From Amycolatopsis thailandensis (GTDB lineage Bacteria; Actinomycetota; Actinomycetes; Mycobacteriales; Pseudonocardiaceae), in assembly GCF_002234405.1 (NCBI RefSeq), contig NZ_NMQT01000134.1, positions 1 to 64,000 on the forward strand: a stretch of DNA of 64,000 bases, in the 5' to 3' direction. The first letter of the stretch is position 1. Every line of letters starts with the position of its first letter. The position numbers were made by a program, and so were the translations under genes. Below are positions 22,596 through 31,526 of the stretch, in pieces. Under the pieces are notes generated by a model that saw only the letters and a list, made by a program, of their open reading frames with translations, was not told the DNA's origin and did no database searches.

Positions 22596-22757
22596 GCTCG
22601 TTCCTTCCCCAGTCATGGTTCCGCGAGGAACAACTTGCTTAGAGTAGGTAACTATTCCCACTGTGAGTCTTGCCACCCGGACTTCGCAAGACTGATCCGA
22701 TCAATTTTCGGCACAAATCCCGGTGACCCCTAGATCTCGCCGAAGGTCGTCGGGTAT

Positions 22758-22771
22758 ACATCGGATGTCTG
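22758..22771 (+). promoter_or_regulatory. Candidate fucose-locus operator, site 1
   Basis: ACATC-G-GATGT palindrome (22758-22768) that extends into CGGATGTCTG, a 10-mer shared (one C/T difference) with 30178-30187. Both lie 50-65 bp before the first gene of each catabolic operon. A candidate site for the local GntR regulator; inference. Confidence 0.4.
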
Positions 22772-22825
22772 TTCGTTGCTGTTGGAGCCGTTGATTGTTG
22801 ACGGTTCGGCCGGAAGGGAAAATCC

Positions 22826-23686
22826 GTGCAGCTGTTGCGTCTCGGGGAGCCGGGAAGTGAGCGTCCGTTCGTACGTGCCGGGGATGGCACGGTGCGCGAC
22901 CTCTCCGGCCTGACCTCCGACATCGATGGCAGCTTCTTCGCGAGCGACGGTGTCGCCAGGGTCGCGGCCGCGCTGGCCGCCGGTGAGCTGCCCGAAGCCG
23001 GTCCCGAATTCGCGGGTGCCAGGGCCGCCGCGCCGATCGCGCGGCCGGGCAAGGTCGTCTGTATCGGCCTCAACTACCGGCAGCACGCCGAGGAGTCCGG
23101 CGCCGAGGTCCCGACCGAGCCGGTCGTCTTCATGAAGGCCCCCGACGTCGTCGTCGGCCCCGAAGACGACGTGCTGGTGCCGCGTGGCTCGACCAAGACC
23201 GACTGGGAGGTCGAGCTCGGCGTCGTCATCGGCAAGACCGCGCGCTACCTCGAAAGCGTCGAAGAAGCCCTCGAGTGCGTCGCCGGGTACACGGTCTCGA
23301 ACGACGTGTCCGAGCGCGAGTTCCAGCTCGAACGCGGCGGCACCTGGGACAAGGGCAAGTCGTGCGAGAACTTCAACCCGCTCGGCCCGTGGCTGGTCAC
23401 CGCCGACGAGGTGCCCGACCCGCAGGACCTCGGCCTGCGGCTGTGGGTCAACGGCGAGAAGAAGCAGGACTCGTCGACCAAGGACATGATTTTCACGGTC
23501 GCCGAGATCGTGCATTATCTGAGTCGGTTCATGGTGCTTCGCCCTGGCGATCTCATCAACACCGGTACCCCGCAGGGCGTCGCGCTCGGTCAGCCCGATC
23601 CCAAGCCGTATCTGCGGGAAGGTGACGTCATCGAGCTCGAGATCGACGGCCTCGGCCGCCAGCGCCAGAACGTCAGGCAGGCGTGA
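22826..23686 (+). CDS. Fumarylacetoacetase-family 2,4-diketo-3-deoxy-L-fuconate hydrolase
   Basis: A 286-residue FAH-superfamily hydrolase. The metal-binding and active-site region includes IGLNYRQHAEE, DWEVELGVVIGK, GYTVSNDVSERE and LINTGTPQGVALG. In the non-phosphorylative L-fucose (or L-rhamnose) route, this family cleaves the 2,4-diketo-3-deoxy acid to pyruvate and lactate. The context (dehydratase, SDR and sugar importer downstream, mutarotase and lactonase at 30.2 kb) supports that role over generic FAH activity. GTG 22826 follows GGAAGGG; first gene of the operon. Confidence 0.82.
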   Translation: MQLLRLGEPGSERPFVRAGDGTVRDLSGLTSDIDGSFFASDGVARVAAALAAGELPEAGPEFAGARAAAPIARPGKVVCIGLNYRQHAEESGAEVPTEPVVFMKAPDVVVGPEDDVLVPRGSTKTDWEVELGVVIGKTARYLESVEEALECVAGYTVSNDVSEREFQLERGGTWDKGKSCENFNPLGPWLVTADEVPDPQDLGLRLWVNGEKKQDSSTKDMIFTVAEIVHYLSRFMVLRPGDLINTGTPQGVALGQPDPKPYLREGDVIELEIDGLGRQRQNVRQA

Positions 23687-24990
23687 TGGCGAAGATCGTG
23701 GGCATGGAGGTGCTCGACGTCCGCTTCCCCACCTCGCGGGAGCTGGACGGTTCGGACGCCATGAACCCGGACCCGGACTACTCGGCCGCGTACGTCGTGC
23801 TGCACACCGACGGCGGCCCGGACGGCTACGGACTCGCCTTCACCATCGGCCGCGGCAACGACGTCCAGGCCGCGGCGATCCGCGCGCTGGAGCCGCACGT
23901 CGTCGGCCTGGACGTGCCGACCGACGCGGCGGCGCTCGGGGCGCTGTCGAGGGCCCTGGTCGGTGACTCGCAACTGCGGTGGCTGGGCCCGGAAAAGGGC
24001 GTCGCGCACATGGCGATCGGCGCGGTGGTCAACGCCGCGTGGGACCTCGCCGCGCGTATCGCCGGGCTCCCCGTCTGGCGGTTCGCCGCCGGGATGTCGC
24101 CCGAGGAACTGGTGTCCCTCGTCGACTTCCGCTACCTGTCCGACGCACTGACCGAGCAGGAGGCGCTCGACATCCTCCGCGCCGCCGAGCCCGGCCGCGC
24201 CGAGCGGATCGCCAAGATCGAGCGCGACGGATACCGCGCGTACAGCACTTCCCCCGGCTGGCTCGGGTACTCGGACGCGAAACTCGCCCGGCTCGCCGAA
24301 CAGGCGGTCGCGGACGGCTTCGAAATGATCAAGCTCAAGGTCGGCGGCGATCTGGAGGACGACGTCCGCCGGATGAAGATCGCCCGGGAGACCGTCGGCG
24401 CGGACATCCGGGTCGCCGTCGACGCGAACCAGCGCTGGGATGTCTCGTCGGCGATCGCCTGGATGACCGAGCTGGCGCCCTACGACCCGTACTGGATCGA
24501 GGAACCCACCTCGCCGGACGACGTGCTCGGGCACGCCGCGATCGCCAAGGCGCTCGCCCCGATCCGCGTCGCCACCGGTGAGCACGTCCAGAACCGCGTG
24601 GTGTTCAAGCAGTTGCTGCAAGCCGGCGCGATCTCGGTGTTGCAGCTGGACGCCGCCCGGGTCGGCGGGTTCAACGAGAACCTCGCGATCCTGTTGCTGG
24701 CGGCCAAATTCGACGTCCCGGTGTGCCCGCACGCCGGTGGGGTCGGGCTGTGCGAGCTCGTGCGTCACCTGTCGATGTTCGACTTCGCGGCCGTGTCCGG
24801 TTCCGACGCCGACCGCTCCATCGAATGGGTCGACCACCTCCACGAGCACTTCACCGACCCGGCGGTCGTGACCGGCGGCCGCTACCTGGCGCCTTCCGCG
24901 CCGGGCTTCTCGGCCCGGATGCACGACGCGACCCTGCGCCGCTTCACCTTCCCCGACGGTCCGGAATGGACGGAGATCGACAGTGAGTGA
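23686..24990 (+). CDS. L-fuconate dehydratase (enolase superfamily)
   Basis: A 434-residue enolase-superfamily enzyme. Catalytic KLKVGG (Lys-x-Lys), metal ligands in VDANQRWD, WIEEPT and ATGEH, and the PHAGGVGLCELVRH segment characteristic of FucD are present. It removes water from L-fuconate to give 2-keto-3-deoxy-L-fuconate. The ATG overlaps the previous stop by 1 bp, so translation is probably coupled. A rhamnonate substrate cannot be excluded from sequence alone. Confidence 0.88.
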   Translation: MAKIVGMEVLDVRFPTSRELDGSDAMNPDPDYSAAYVVLHTDGGPDGYGLAFTIGRGNDVQAAAIRALEPHVVGLDVPTDAAALGALSRALVGDSQLRWLGPEKGVAHMAIGAVVNAAWDLAARIAGLPVWRFAAGMSPEELVSLVDFRYLSDALTEQEALDILRAAEPGRAERIAKIERDGYRAYSTSPGWLGYSDAKLARLAEQAVADGFEMIKLKVGGDLEDDVRRMKIARETVGADIRVAVDANQRWDVSSAIAWMTELAPYDPYWIEEPTSPDDVLGHAAIAKALAPIRVATGEHVQNRVVFKQLLQAGAISVLQLDAARVGGFNENLAILLLAAKFDVPVCPHAGGVGLCELVRHLSMFDFAAVSGSDADRSIEWVDHLHEHFTDPAVVTGGRYLAPSAPGFSARMHDATLRRFTFPDGPEWTEIDSE

Positions 24991-25741
24991 TTTCGAAGGC
25001 CTCGTGGCGGCCGTCACCGGCGGCGCCTCCGGGATCGGCCGGGCCACCGCGGACCTGCTGGCCGCGCGCGGGGCGACGGTCGCGGTCCTCGACCTGAAAC
25101 CGGACGACCTTCCCGAAGGCCTCACCGGGTTCCGCTGCGACGTCGGTTCCGACGACGAGGTCCGCGCGGCGATCGACGCGGTCGCCGAACGCTTCGGCAG
25201 GCTCGACGTCCTGGTCAACAACGCGGGGATCGGCGCGCAAGGCGACGTCACCTCCAACAGTGACGACGAATGGCACCGGGTGCTGGACATCAACGTCGTC
25301 GGCATGGTGAGGCTCGCGCGGGCGGCGTTGCCGCATCTGAAGAACTCGCCGTCGGCCGCGATCGTCAACACCTGTTCGATCGCCGCGTGGGCGGGCCTGC
25401 CCAACCGCGCGCTGTACTCGGCCAGCAAGGGCGCGGTGCTCTCGCTGACCCTGGCGATGGCGACCGACCACCTCGCCGACCGGATCCGGGTCAACTGCGT
25501 CTGCCCCGGCACCGCGGACACCCCGTGGGTCGGCAGGCTCCTCGACTCCGCCGGCGACCCGGAGGCCGAACGGGCCGCGCTGGCCGCCCGTCAGCCGATG
25601 GGACGGCTGGTGACCGCGGCCGAGGTGGCCAACGCGATCGTGTACCTCGCCAGTCCGCTGTCGGCTTCGACCACCGGCACGGCGCTCGCTGTCGACGGAG
25701 GTATGTACGGGCTGCGTCCGCGCGGCCCGGTCCAGCACTAG
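24983..25741 (+). CDS. SDR, probable 2-keto-3-deoxy-L-fuconate dehydrogenase
   Basis: A 252-residue classical short-chain dehydrogenase: TGGASGIGRA nucleotide site, NNAG, Ser in NTCSIAAWAG, YSASK, and VCPGTADTPW. In this position it should oxidise 2-keto-3-deoxy-L-fuconate to the 2,4-diketo acid, the substrate for the FAH-family hydrolase. GTG start overlaps the dehydratase end by 8 bp. An L-fucose dehydrogenase role is possible but is better assigned to the aldo/keto reductase at 30.6 kb. Confidence 0.82.
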   Translation: MSDFEGLVAAVTGGASGIGRATADLLAARGATVAVLDLKPDDLPEGLTGFRCDVGSDDEVRAAIDAVAERFGRLDVLVNNAGIGAQGDVTSNSDDEWHRVLDINVVGMVRLARAALPHLKNSPSAAIVNTCSIAAWAGLPNRALYSASKGAVLSLTLAMATDHLADRIRVNCVCPGTADTPWVGRLLDSAGDPEAERAALAARQPMGRLVTAAEVANAIVYLASPLSASTTGTALAVDGGMYGLRPRGPVQH

Positions 25742-25768
25742 GTTCCGGCTGTCATCAAGGAGGATGCG

Positions 25769-26806
25769 GTGCGTACGAGGGTGATCAAGGTGGCCGCCGC
25801 GGCCACCGCGCTCGGGCTGGCCCTGTCGGCCTGTGGATCCACGAAGGACAACGCGCCGAAGCCGGGTGCCGGCGGTGGCGGCAAGGTCGGCGCGACGATC
25901 CCGTTGCTGACCTCGCCGTTCTGGCAGGCCTACAACAACTACGTACCGCTGAAGGCGAAGGAACAGGGCGTCGAGTCGCTGCCGACGGTCAACGCCGACA
26001 GCGACTCGGCGAAGCAGATCACCGACGTCAACACCTTGCTGAACCAGGGCGTCAAGGGGCTCGTCGTGACGCCTCTCGACTCCGCCGCCGTCGTGGCGGG
26101 CCTCAAAGCCGCGGAGAACAAGGGCGTCCCGGTCGTGGCCGTCGACGTCGCGCCCGAGAGCGGCAAGGTCGCGATGGTGGTGCGCGCGGACAACAAGGCG
26201 TACGGCACCAAGGCCTGCGAGGCGATCGGCGCGAAGGTCACGTCGGGCAAGGTCGTGCAGGTCATGGGCGATCTCGCCTCGGTCAACGGCCGCGACCGCT
26301 CCGAAGCGTTCCGGGACTGCATGAAGACGAAGTTCCCCGGTGTGCAGGTGCTGGAGGTCGCCGCCGAGTGGAAGGCGGACAAGGCCTCGTCCGGTTTGGA
26401 CAGTCTGCTGACCGCCAACCCGGACATCAAGGCCGTGTACATGCAGGCGGGCGGCGTCTACCTGGCGCCGACGCAGCAGGCGCTCAAACGCAAGAACCTC
26501 TACTTCCCGGTCGGCGACCCGAAACACGTCGTGCTGGTCAGCAACGACGGCATCCCGCAGGAACTAGCCGCGATCCGCGCGGGCGAACTCGACGCGACCG
26601 TCTCCCAGCCCGCCGACGACTACGCCAAGTACGGCATGTACTGGATCAAGAAGGCGATGGCGGGGGAGACCTTCAAAGCAGGGCCGACCGACCACGGCAG
26701 CACGATCGTCGAGGTCCGGCCGGGAATCCTGGAGGACCAGCTTCCCGCGCCCGTCGTCACCAAGGAGAACGTGGACGACAAGGCTCTCTGGGGGAACAAC
26801 CTGTGA
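25769..26806 (+). CDS. ABC sugar transporter substrate-binding lipoprotein
   Basis: A 345-residue type 1 periplasmic binding protein of the RbsB kind. Signal peptide with lipobox LALSACGS (Cys about 22) predicts membrane anchoring after export. The mature part begins with a Gly-rich linker, then IPLLTSPFWQAYNNY and LVVTPLDSAAV, and later VLVSNDGIPQ. Likely binds L-fucose or a related deoxy sugar. An AAGGAGG site lies 6 bp before GTG 25769. Confidence 0.9.
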   Translation: MRTRVIKVAAAATALGLALSACGSTKDNAPKPGAGGGGKVGATIPLLTSPFWQAYNNYVPLKAKEQGVESLPTVNADSDSAKQITDVNTLLNQGVKGLVVTPLDSAAVVAGLKAAENKGVPVVAVDVAPESGKVAMVVRADNKAYGTKACEAIGAKVTSGKVVQVMGDLASVNGRDRSEAFRDCMKTKFPGVQVLEVAAEWKADKASSGLDSLLTANPDIKAVYMQAGGVYLAPTQQALKRKNLYFPVGDPKHVVLVSNDGIPQELAAIRAGELDATVSQPADDYAKYGMYWIKKAMAGETFKAGPTDHGSTIVEVRPGILEDQLPAPVVTKENVDDKALWGNNL

Positions 26807-28323
26807 GCGCGCTGCCCGCCGGGTCCGCCGCCGTGCCGGTGGTCAGCGCACAGGGCGTCGGCAAACGCTACGGCCCGACCGTGGCGCTGTCCGACGTCAG
26901 TCTCACCGTCCACCCCGGCGAGTCGCACGCGCTCGTCGGGCGTAACGGGGCCGGGAAGTCGACGCTGGTCTCGATTCTCACCGGACTGTCCAAAACGGAC
27001 ACCGGATCCGTCGAGTTCGGCGGTGTCCCGGCGCCGCCCTTGTCCAGACAGGACGACTGGAAACGCGCGGTCGCCTGTGTCTACCAGCACGCGATGGTCG
27101 TCCCGCAGCTGACCGTCGCGGAGAACCTGTTCCTCAATCGCCAATCCGGCAAAGGCTTCGCGATCGGCTGGCAGCGGTTGCGCCGCCAGGCCAGGGAACT
27201 GCTCGACTCCTGGGACGTCGGTGTCGACGTCGACACCCCGGCGGGCGAGCTTTCGGTCGAGGACCGGCAGTTCGTCGAGATCGCCAGGGCACTGTCGTAC
27301 GGCGCGCGGTTCATCGTGCTCGACGAACCGACCGCGCAACTGGACAGCCAGGCGATCGAGCGGCTTTTCGAGCGGATGCGCCAGATGCAGGCGAACGGGG
27401 TGACGTTCCTGTTCATCTCGCATCACCTCCACGAGGTGTACGAGGTGTGCCAGGCGGTCACCGTGTTGCGCGACGCCAAGCACATCCTGACAGCGCCGGT
27501 CTCGGAGGTCGGCCGCGCCGGGCTGATCGACGCGATGACCGGCGAGCAGGGCGGGCTTTCCGTCCGCGACGCCTCGGCGCGTGAGGCGCTGGCGCCGGAC
27601 GCCGGCGAGGTGCTGACCGTCGACGGGCTTACCGGCGACGGCTTCGAGGACGTGACGTTCCGGATCCATCGCGGTGAGGTGATCGGGCTCGCGGGCAGCA
27701 ACGCCAGCGGCAAGCACCAGGTCGCCGAAACCGTGTACGGCCTGCGTTCGCCGGTCTCCGGCACCGTCCGGGTCGACGGGAAGCCGCTGAAGCCGGGTGA
27801 CATCCCGGCCGCGATCCGCGCCGGGATCGGCTGTGTCCCGAGGGATCGGCACCATGAAGGTCTGGTACTGGAGCACTCCATCGCCGACAACGCCACACTG
27901 TCCATTTTGGACCGCTTGGGCAAGGGCGGCCTCGCGTCACCGGGCACGCGGTATTCGAAAGCGACGAAGGCTTTGCGGGACTACGACATCGTCGCGGCCG
28001 ACGCCGATCAGCCGGTTTCCGACCTTTCCGGAGGCAACCAGCAGAAGGTCGTCCTGGCCCGCGCGCTGGCCGGGGATCCGCGCCTGGTCGTGCTGATCAA
28101 CCCGACCGCGGGCGTGGACGTGAAATCGAAGGAGGCGCTGCTCGCGGTCGTCGACCGGGTGCGGGCGGAAGGCAAGGCGGTGCTGATCGTCAGCGACGAA
28201 CTGGACGATCTCCGCCTCAGCGACCGGGTGCTGGTGCTGCGGGCGGGCGCCGTGGTCGCCGAACACCGCGCGGGCTGGTCCGACGGCGACCTCGTGGCCG
28301 ACATCGAAGGAGTCGAACGGTGA
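26803..28323 (+). CDS. ABC sugar transporter ATP-binding protein (RbsA type)
   Basis: A 506-residue double-cassette ATPase. Cassette one has Walker A GRNGAGKST, signature LSVEDRQ and VLDEPTAQLD; cassette two has the degenerate AGSNASGKHQ, LSGGNQQKV and a Walker B reading VLINPTAGVD. The second Walker A lacking the standard GKT is common in RbsA-like proteins. GTG 26803 overlaps the lipoprotein stop by 4 bp; the longer frame back to 25270 covers two other genes and is not real. Confidence 0.9.
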   Translation: MSALPAGSAAVPVVSAQGVGKRYGPTVALSDVSLTVHPGESHALVGRNGAGKSTLVSILTGLSKTDTGSVEFGGVPAPPLSRQDDWKRAVACVYQHAMVVPQLTVAENLFLNRQSGKGFAIGWQRLRRQARELLDSWDVGVDVDTPAGELSVEDRQFVEIARALSYGARFIVLDEPTAQLDSQAIERLFERMRQMQANGVTFLFISHHLHEVYEVCQAVTVLRDAKHILTAPVSEVGRAGLIDAMTGEQGGLSVRDASAREALAPDAGEVLTVDGLTGDGFEDVTFRIHRGEVIGLAGSNASGKHQVAETVYGLRSPVSGTVRVDGKPLKPGDIPAAIRAGIGCVPRDRHHEGLVLEHSIADNATLSILDRLGKGGLASPGTRYSKATKALRDYDIVAADADQPVSDLSGGNQQKVVLARALAGDPRLVVLINPTAGVDVKSKEALLAVVDRVRAEGKAVLIVSDELDDLRLSDRVLVLRAGAVVAEHRAGWSDGDLVADIEGVER

Positions 28324-29336
28324 CCGAGTTGATGACCGACCCGAAGACTTCGTCGTTCGCGGCCCCGCCGCGCCGCCGGAAGTTCCGCTGGCTGCGCGAA
28401 CTCGCGCTCGTGCCCGCGCTCGTCGTGGTGCTGATCATCGGAGGATTGATCAGTGACACGTTCCTGACCTTCGGCAGCATCGTCGGGATCCTGTCCGCCT
28501 CGGCGGCGCTGTCGATGGTGGTGCTGGGCGAATCGCTCGTCCTGCTCACCGGGAAGTTCGACCTCTCGCTGGAATCCACCATGGGCATGGCGCCCGCGCT
28601 CGGCGCGATGCTGGTCATCCCGGTGGCGTCCTCGGGCTTCGGTACCGAGATCCCCGGTTTCGCGGGCGTCCTCGCGGTGCTGGTGGCCGGCGCCGCGATC
28701 GGTTTCGTGAACGGGTTCCTGATCATCAAACTGAAGCTGAACGCCTTCATCGTCACGCTGGCGATGCTGACCGTGCTGCGCGGCACGCAGATCGGGTCGA
28801 CCCAGGGGAAGACGCTGTTCGACCAGCTGGACGTGTTCACCGCGCTGGCGACGACGACGTTCATCGGGCTGCCGATGTCGGTGTGGCTGGCCGCGGCGCT
28901 GTTCACCGCTTTCGGGCTGGGGCTGCGGTATCACCGGATCGGCCGAGCGCTGTACGCCATCGGCGGCAATCGGGAAGCCGCGCGGGCCGCCGGTATCCGC
29001 GTCGACCGGATCTCGTGGGGCGTCTTCGTCGTGGCCGGGGTGCTGGCCGCGCTCGGCGGGCTCGCGTACACGGGTTACGTCGGCGCGCTCGGCGCGGATC
29101 AGGGCGACGGGCTCATCCTTCAGGTGTTCGCCGCTGCGGTGATCGGCGGTGTCTCACTGGACGGTGGGAAGGGCACGCTGGTCGGGGCGCTCACCGGGGT
29201 GCTGCTCCTGCAGACGGTCACCAACCTGCTGCAGGTCGCGCAGGTGCCGCCCGAGTGGCTGAAGGCGATCTACGGCGTGATCATCCTGGTCGCGTTGATC
29301 ATCTCCCGCTACGCGAGCGGGAAAGCCCAGACGTAG
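28320..29336 (+). CDS. ABC sugar transporter permease (RbsC type)
   Basis: A 338-residue membrane permease with about ten helices. The N-terminal cytoplasmic tail is basic (PPRRRKFRW), and the family motif of the cytoplasmic loop GNREAARAAGIRVDRI, which contacts the ATPase, is near residue 218. GTG overlaps the ATPase stop by 4 bp. Last gene of the first operon; a strong hairpin follows at 29347. Confidence 0.9.
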   Translation: MTELMTDPKTSSFAAPPRRRKFRWLRELALVPALVVVLIIGGLISDTFLTFGSIVGILSASAALSMVVLGESLVLLTGKFDLSLESTMGMAPALGAMLVIPVASSGFGTEIPGFAGVLAVLVAGAAIGFVNGFLIIKLKLNAFIVTLAMLTVLRGTQIGSTQGKTLFDQLDVFTALATTTFIGLPMSVWLAAALFTAFGLGLRYHRIGRALYAIGGNREAARAAGIRVDRISWGVFVVAGVLAALGGLAYTGYVGALGADQGDGLILQVFAAAVIGGVSLDGGKGTLVGALTGVLLLQTVTNLLQVAQVPPEWLKAIYGVIILVALIISRYASGKAQT

Positions 29337-29346
29337 GCGCCAGGAC

Positions 29347-29401
29347 TGCAATGAAGGGGCCTTTCATTGCAAATTTTGCGATGAAAGGCCCCTTCATTGC
29401 A
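29347..29401. terminator. Palindrome between permease and GntR genes
   Basis: Perfect 21-nt arms (29347-29367 and 29381-29401) with an inner GCAAA/TTTGC stem. The arms contain an inner ATGAAGGGGCCTTTCAT palindrome-like half. It sits between convergent stops and should terminate both transcripts. Confidence 0.8.
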
Positions 29402-29441
29402 CGGCCGGAAGGCGTTTCGAGGACAGATGGAGAGTGCGGTG

Positions 29442-30152
29442 TCAGGAAAGTTCGGCGGCCGCGGTGGGATCGTCCGCCGTGCCCAAAGCGTTGCGGAGCC
29501 ATTGCTCCACCCCCGCGACGTGCACGGTGGCCCAAGAACGCGCGAGTTCGGGTTCGCGGGCGGCGATGGCTTCGTAGATGGCCGTGTGCTGCTCGCGAGT
29601 CTTGGCGACAGCGCCCTCCTGGGTGAGCCCGCGCCAGATGCGGGCGCGCGCGGTGGGGCCGGACAGGCTGTCCAGCAGCGAGCACAGCACCGGATTGCCG
29701 GAACCGTCGGCGATCTTGCGGTGGAATTGCAGGTCGTTGGCGACCAGTGCCTCCACCGTCGGCGAATCGGCCAGCTCGTCGAGCAGGCGGCCTAGTTCCG
29801 CGATGTCCTCGTCGCTCATGTGCATCGCGGCCATCGCCGTCGCCGCCGGTTCGAGGATCCGGCGGACGGCGAGGAAGTCGAGCACGGTGTCGTCGCGGTG
29901 GAAGTCCACCACGAACGTCATCGCGTCGAGGAGGAGATTCGGTTCGAGGCTGGTGACGTACGTTCCGTCGCCCTGGCGGACGTCGAGCACGCGGATCAGG
30001 CACAGCGCCTTCACCGCTTCGCGCAGCGAACTGCGGGACAGGCCGAGCCGCTGGGCCAGTTCGGCCTCTTTCGGCAGCCTGTCGCCCGGAGCAAGCTCGC
30101 CGGAGATGATCATGTCCTTGATCTTGTCGATCGCGACATCGGTGACCGGCAT
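29442..30152 (-). CDS. GntR/FadR-family regulator of the fucose locus
   Basis: A 236-residue regulator: N-terminal winged helix (PGDRLPKEAELAQRLGLSRS-SLREAVKAL, about residues 22-52) and a C-terminal FCD ligand domain with the metal-binding pattern DLQFHRKIADGSGN and a later EQHTAIYEAI. FCD proteins bind small organic acids or sugar acids. It lies between the two catabolic operons and is divergent from the mutarotase gene, so it is the probable repressor of both. Confidence 0.85.
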   Translation of the reverse strand: MPVTDVAIDKIKDMIISGELAPGDRLPKEAELAQRLGLSRSSLREAVKALCLIRVLDVRQGDGTYVTSLEPNLLLDAMTFVVDFHRDDTVLDFLAVRRILEPAATAMAAMHMSDEDIAELGRLLDELADSPTVEALVANDLQFHRKIADGSGNPVLCSLLDSLSGPTARARIWRGLTQEGAVAKTREQHTAIYEAIAAREPELARSWATVHVAGVEQWLRNALGTADDPTAAAELS

Positions 30153-30177
30153 GTTCCACCGCCCTCCCCGAAGACCT

Positions 30178-30187
30178 CGGATGTTTG
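30178..30187 (+). promoter_or_regulatory. Candidate fucose-locus operator, site 2
   Basis: CGGATGTTTG, sharing 9 of 10 positions with CGGATGTCTG at 22762-22771. It lies in the 79-bp divergent region between the GntR gene and the second operon, 45 bp before the mutarotase GTG. A candidate GntR site; inference. Confidence 0.35.
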
Positions 30188-30231
30188 AGTGTCAGTCGAC
30201 AGAGTGCCATGTTTCGAGTTGAGGAGGCGCG

Positions 30232-30561
30232 GTGACCCACGGTGTCGCACTACAAAGAGTGGCACTCCACACCCGGCTGAAGCCGGGCAAGGAGGCCGAA
30301 TACGAGTCGGTCCACGCCGTGATCCCGTCTGACCTGGACGAAGCCCTGCGTGGCGCGGGCGTGCGTTCGTGGCGGATCTGGCGGGACGGGCTCGACCTGT
30401 TCCACGTCGTCGAAGTGGAGGACTACGCGAAGATGCGCGCGGTCCTGCGCGACCATCCGGCCAACATCCCGTGGCAGGCACGGATGTCGGAACTGCTCGA
30501 CGTCGAAGACGACTACTCGGGCGGCGATTCGGGCCTCGGCCTGGTTTGGGAGCTTCCGTGA
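30232..30561 (+). CDS. L-fucose/L-rhamnose mutarotase (RhaM-like)
   Basis: A 109-residue protein of the L-rhamnose mutarotase family (DUF718). It interconverts sugar anomers. Family features are the early KPGKEAEYESVH, the central VRSWRIWRDGLDLFHVVEVED and PWQARM. GTG 30232 follows GAGGAGG. First gene of the second catabolic operon; it would supply the anomer used by the dehydrogenase downstream. Confidence 0.85.
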   Translation: MTHGVALQRVALHTRLKPGKEAEYESVHAVIPSDLDEALRGAGVRSWRIWRDGLDLFHVVEVEDYAKMRAVLRDHPANIPWQARMSELLDVEDDYSGGDSGLGLVWELP

Positions 30562-31526
30562 AGATGTCCCTGTCCCCATTGGGGCTCGGCTGCGCGCAGC
30601 TGGGCAACCTGTACCACGCCATCACCGACGAGACGGCCGAAGCGACCGTCCGGCAGGCGTGGGACGAAGGGATCCGCTACTTCGACACGGCCCCGCACTA
30701 CGGTCTCGGGCTTTCGGAACGACGGCTGGGCGCGGCGCTTTCGTCGTATCCCCGCGCGGATTTCGTGGTGTCGACCAAGGTCGGCCGCGTGCTGGAACCC
30801 GATCCCGGTGGCGCTTCGCGCACGGATTCGCAGGGTTTCGTCGTGCCGGCGGCGTACAAGAGACGCTGGGACTTCAGCCGCGACGGGATCCTCCGGTCGC
30901 TTGAGGACAGTCTGGAACGCCTCGGGCTCGACCGCGTGGACGTCGTCTACGTGCACGACCCGGACGAGCATTTCGAGGACACCGTCGGCGGCGCGTTCCC
31001 CGCGCTGCTCGAACTGCGGGAGCAGGGCGTCGTCGACGCCATCGGGGCCGGGATGAACCAGGCGCCGATGCTCACGGAGTTCGTCCGCCGGTTCGATCTC
31101 GACGTGATCCTGCTGGCGGGCCGGTACACCTTGCTGAACCAGCCCGCGCTCGACGATCTTCTCCCGCTGTGCGCGGAACGCGGCGTGGACGTGGTGGCAG
31201 GGGGCGCGTTCAACGCCGGGATCCTCGCCACCTCGTCGCCGGGCACGATGTACGACTACGCCGAGGCACCCGCCGAACTGGTCGAGCGGGCGCGGCGGAT
31301 CGCCGAGGTCTGCGAGCGGCACGGTGTCGAGCTCCCGCAGGCCGCTCTGGGGTTGCCCGCCGCGCATCCGGCGGTGGTGTCCGTCGTCGTCGGCGCGCAC
31401 GATCCCGGCCAGGTCCGGCTCAACGCCGAACGGTTCCGCCGTCCGGTGCCGCGCGAGTTGTGGACGGACCTGATCCGTGCGGGACTGTTGCGTGAGGACA
31501 CCGTGCTACGAGAGGACCGGCCGTGA
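30558..31526 (+). CDS. Aldo/keto reductase, probable L-fucose dehydrogenase
   Basis: A 322-residue AKR of the D-threo-aldose/L-fucose 1-dehydrogenase group. Catalytic Asp and Tyr lie in YFDTAPHYGLGLSERRLG, Lys in VVSTKVGR, and His in VVYVHDPDEH. It should oxidise L-fucose to the lactone with NAD(P)+. Start is GTG 30558, overlapping the mutarotase stop by 4 bp; an ATG two codons on (30564) is an alternative. The lactonase gene overlaps its 3' end. Confidence 0.85.
   Translation: MKMSLSPLGLGCAQLGNLYHAITDETAEATVRQAWDEGIRYFDTAPHYGLGLSERRLGAALSSYPRADFVVSTKVGRVLEPDPGGASRTDSQGFVVPAAYKRRWDFSRDGILRSLEDSLERLGLDRVDVVYVHDPDEHFEDTVGGAFPALLELREQGVVDAIGAGMNQAPMLTEFVRRFDLDVILLAGRYTLLNQPALDDLLPLCAERGVDVVAGGAFNAGILATSSPGTMYDYAEAPAELVERARRIAEVCERHGVELPQAALGLPAAHPAVVSVVVGAHDPGQVRLNAERFRRPVPRELWTDLIRAGLLREDTVLREDRP

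Noticed and set aside
29347..29401. tRNA-like fold
   Set aside because: It is a simple perfect hairpin with no acceptor or anticodon structure.
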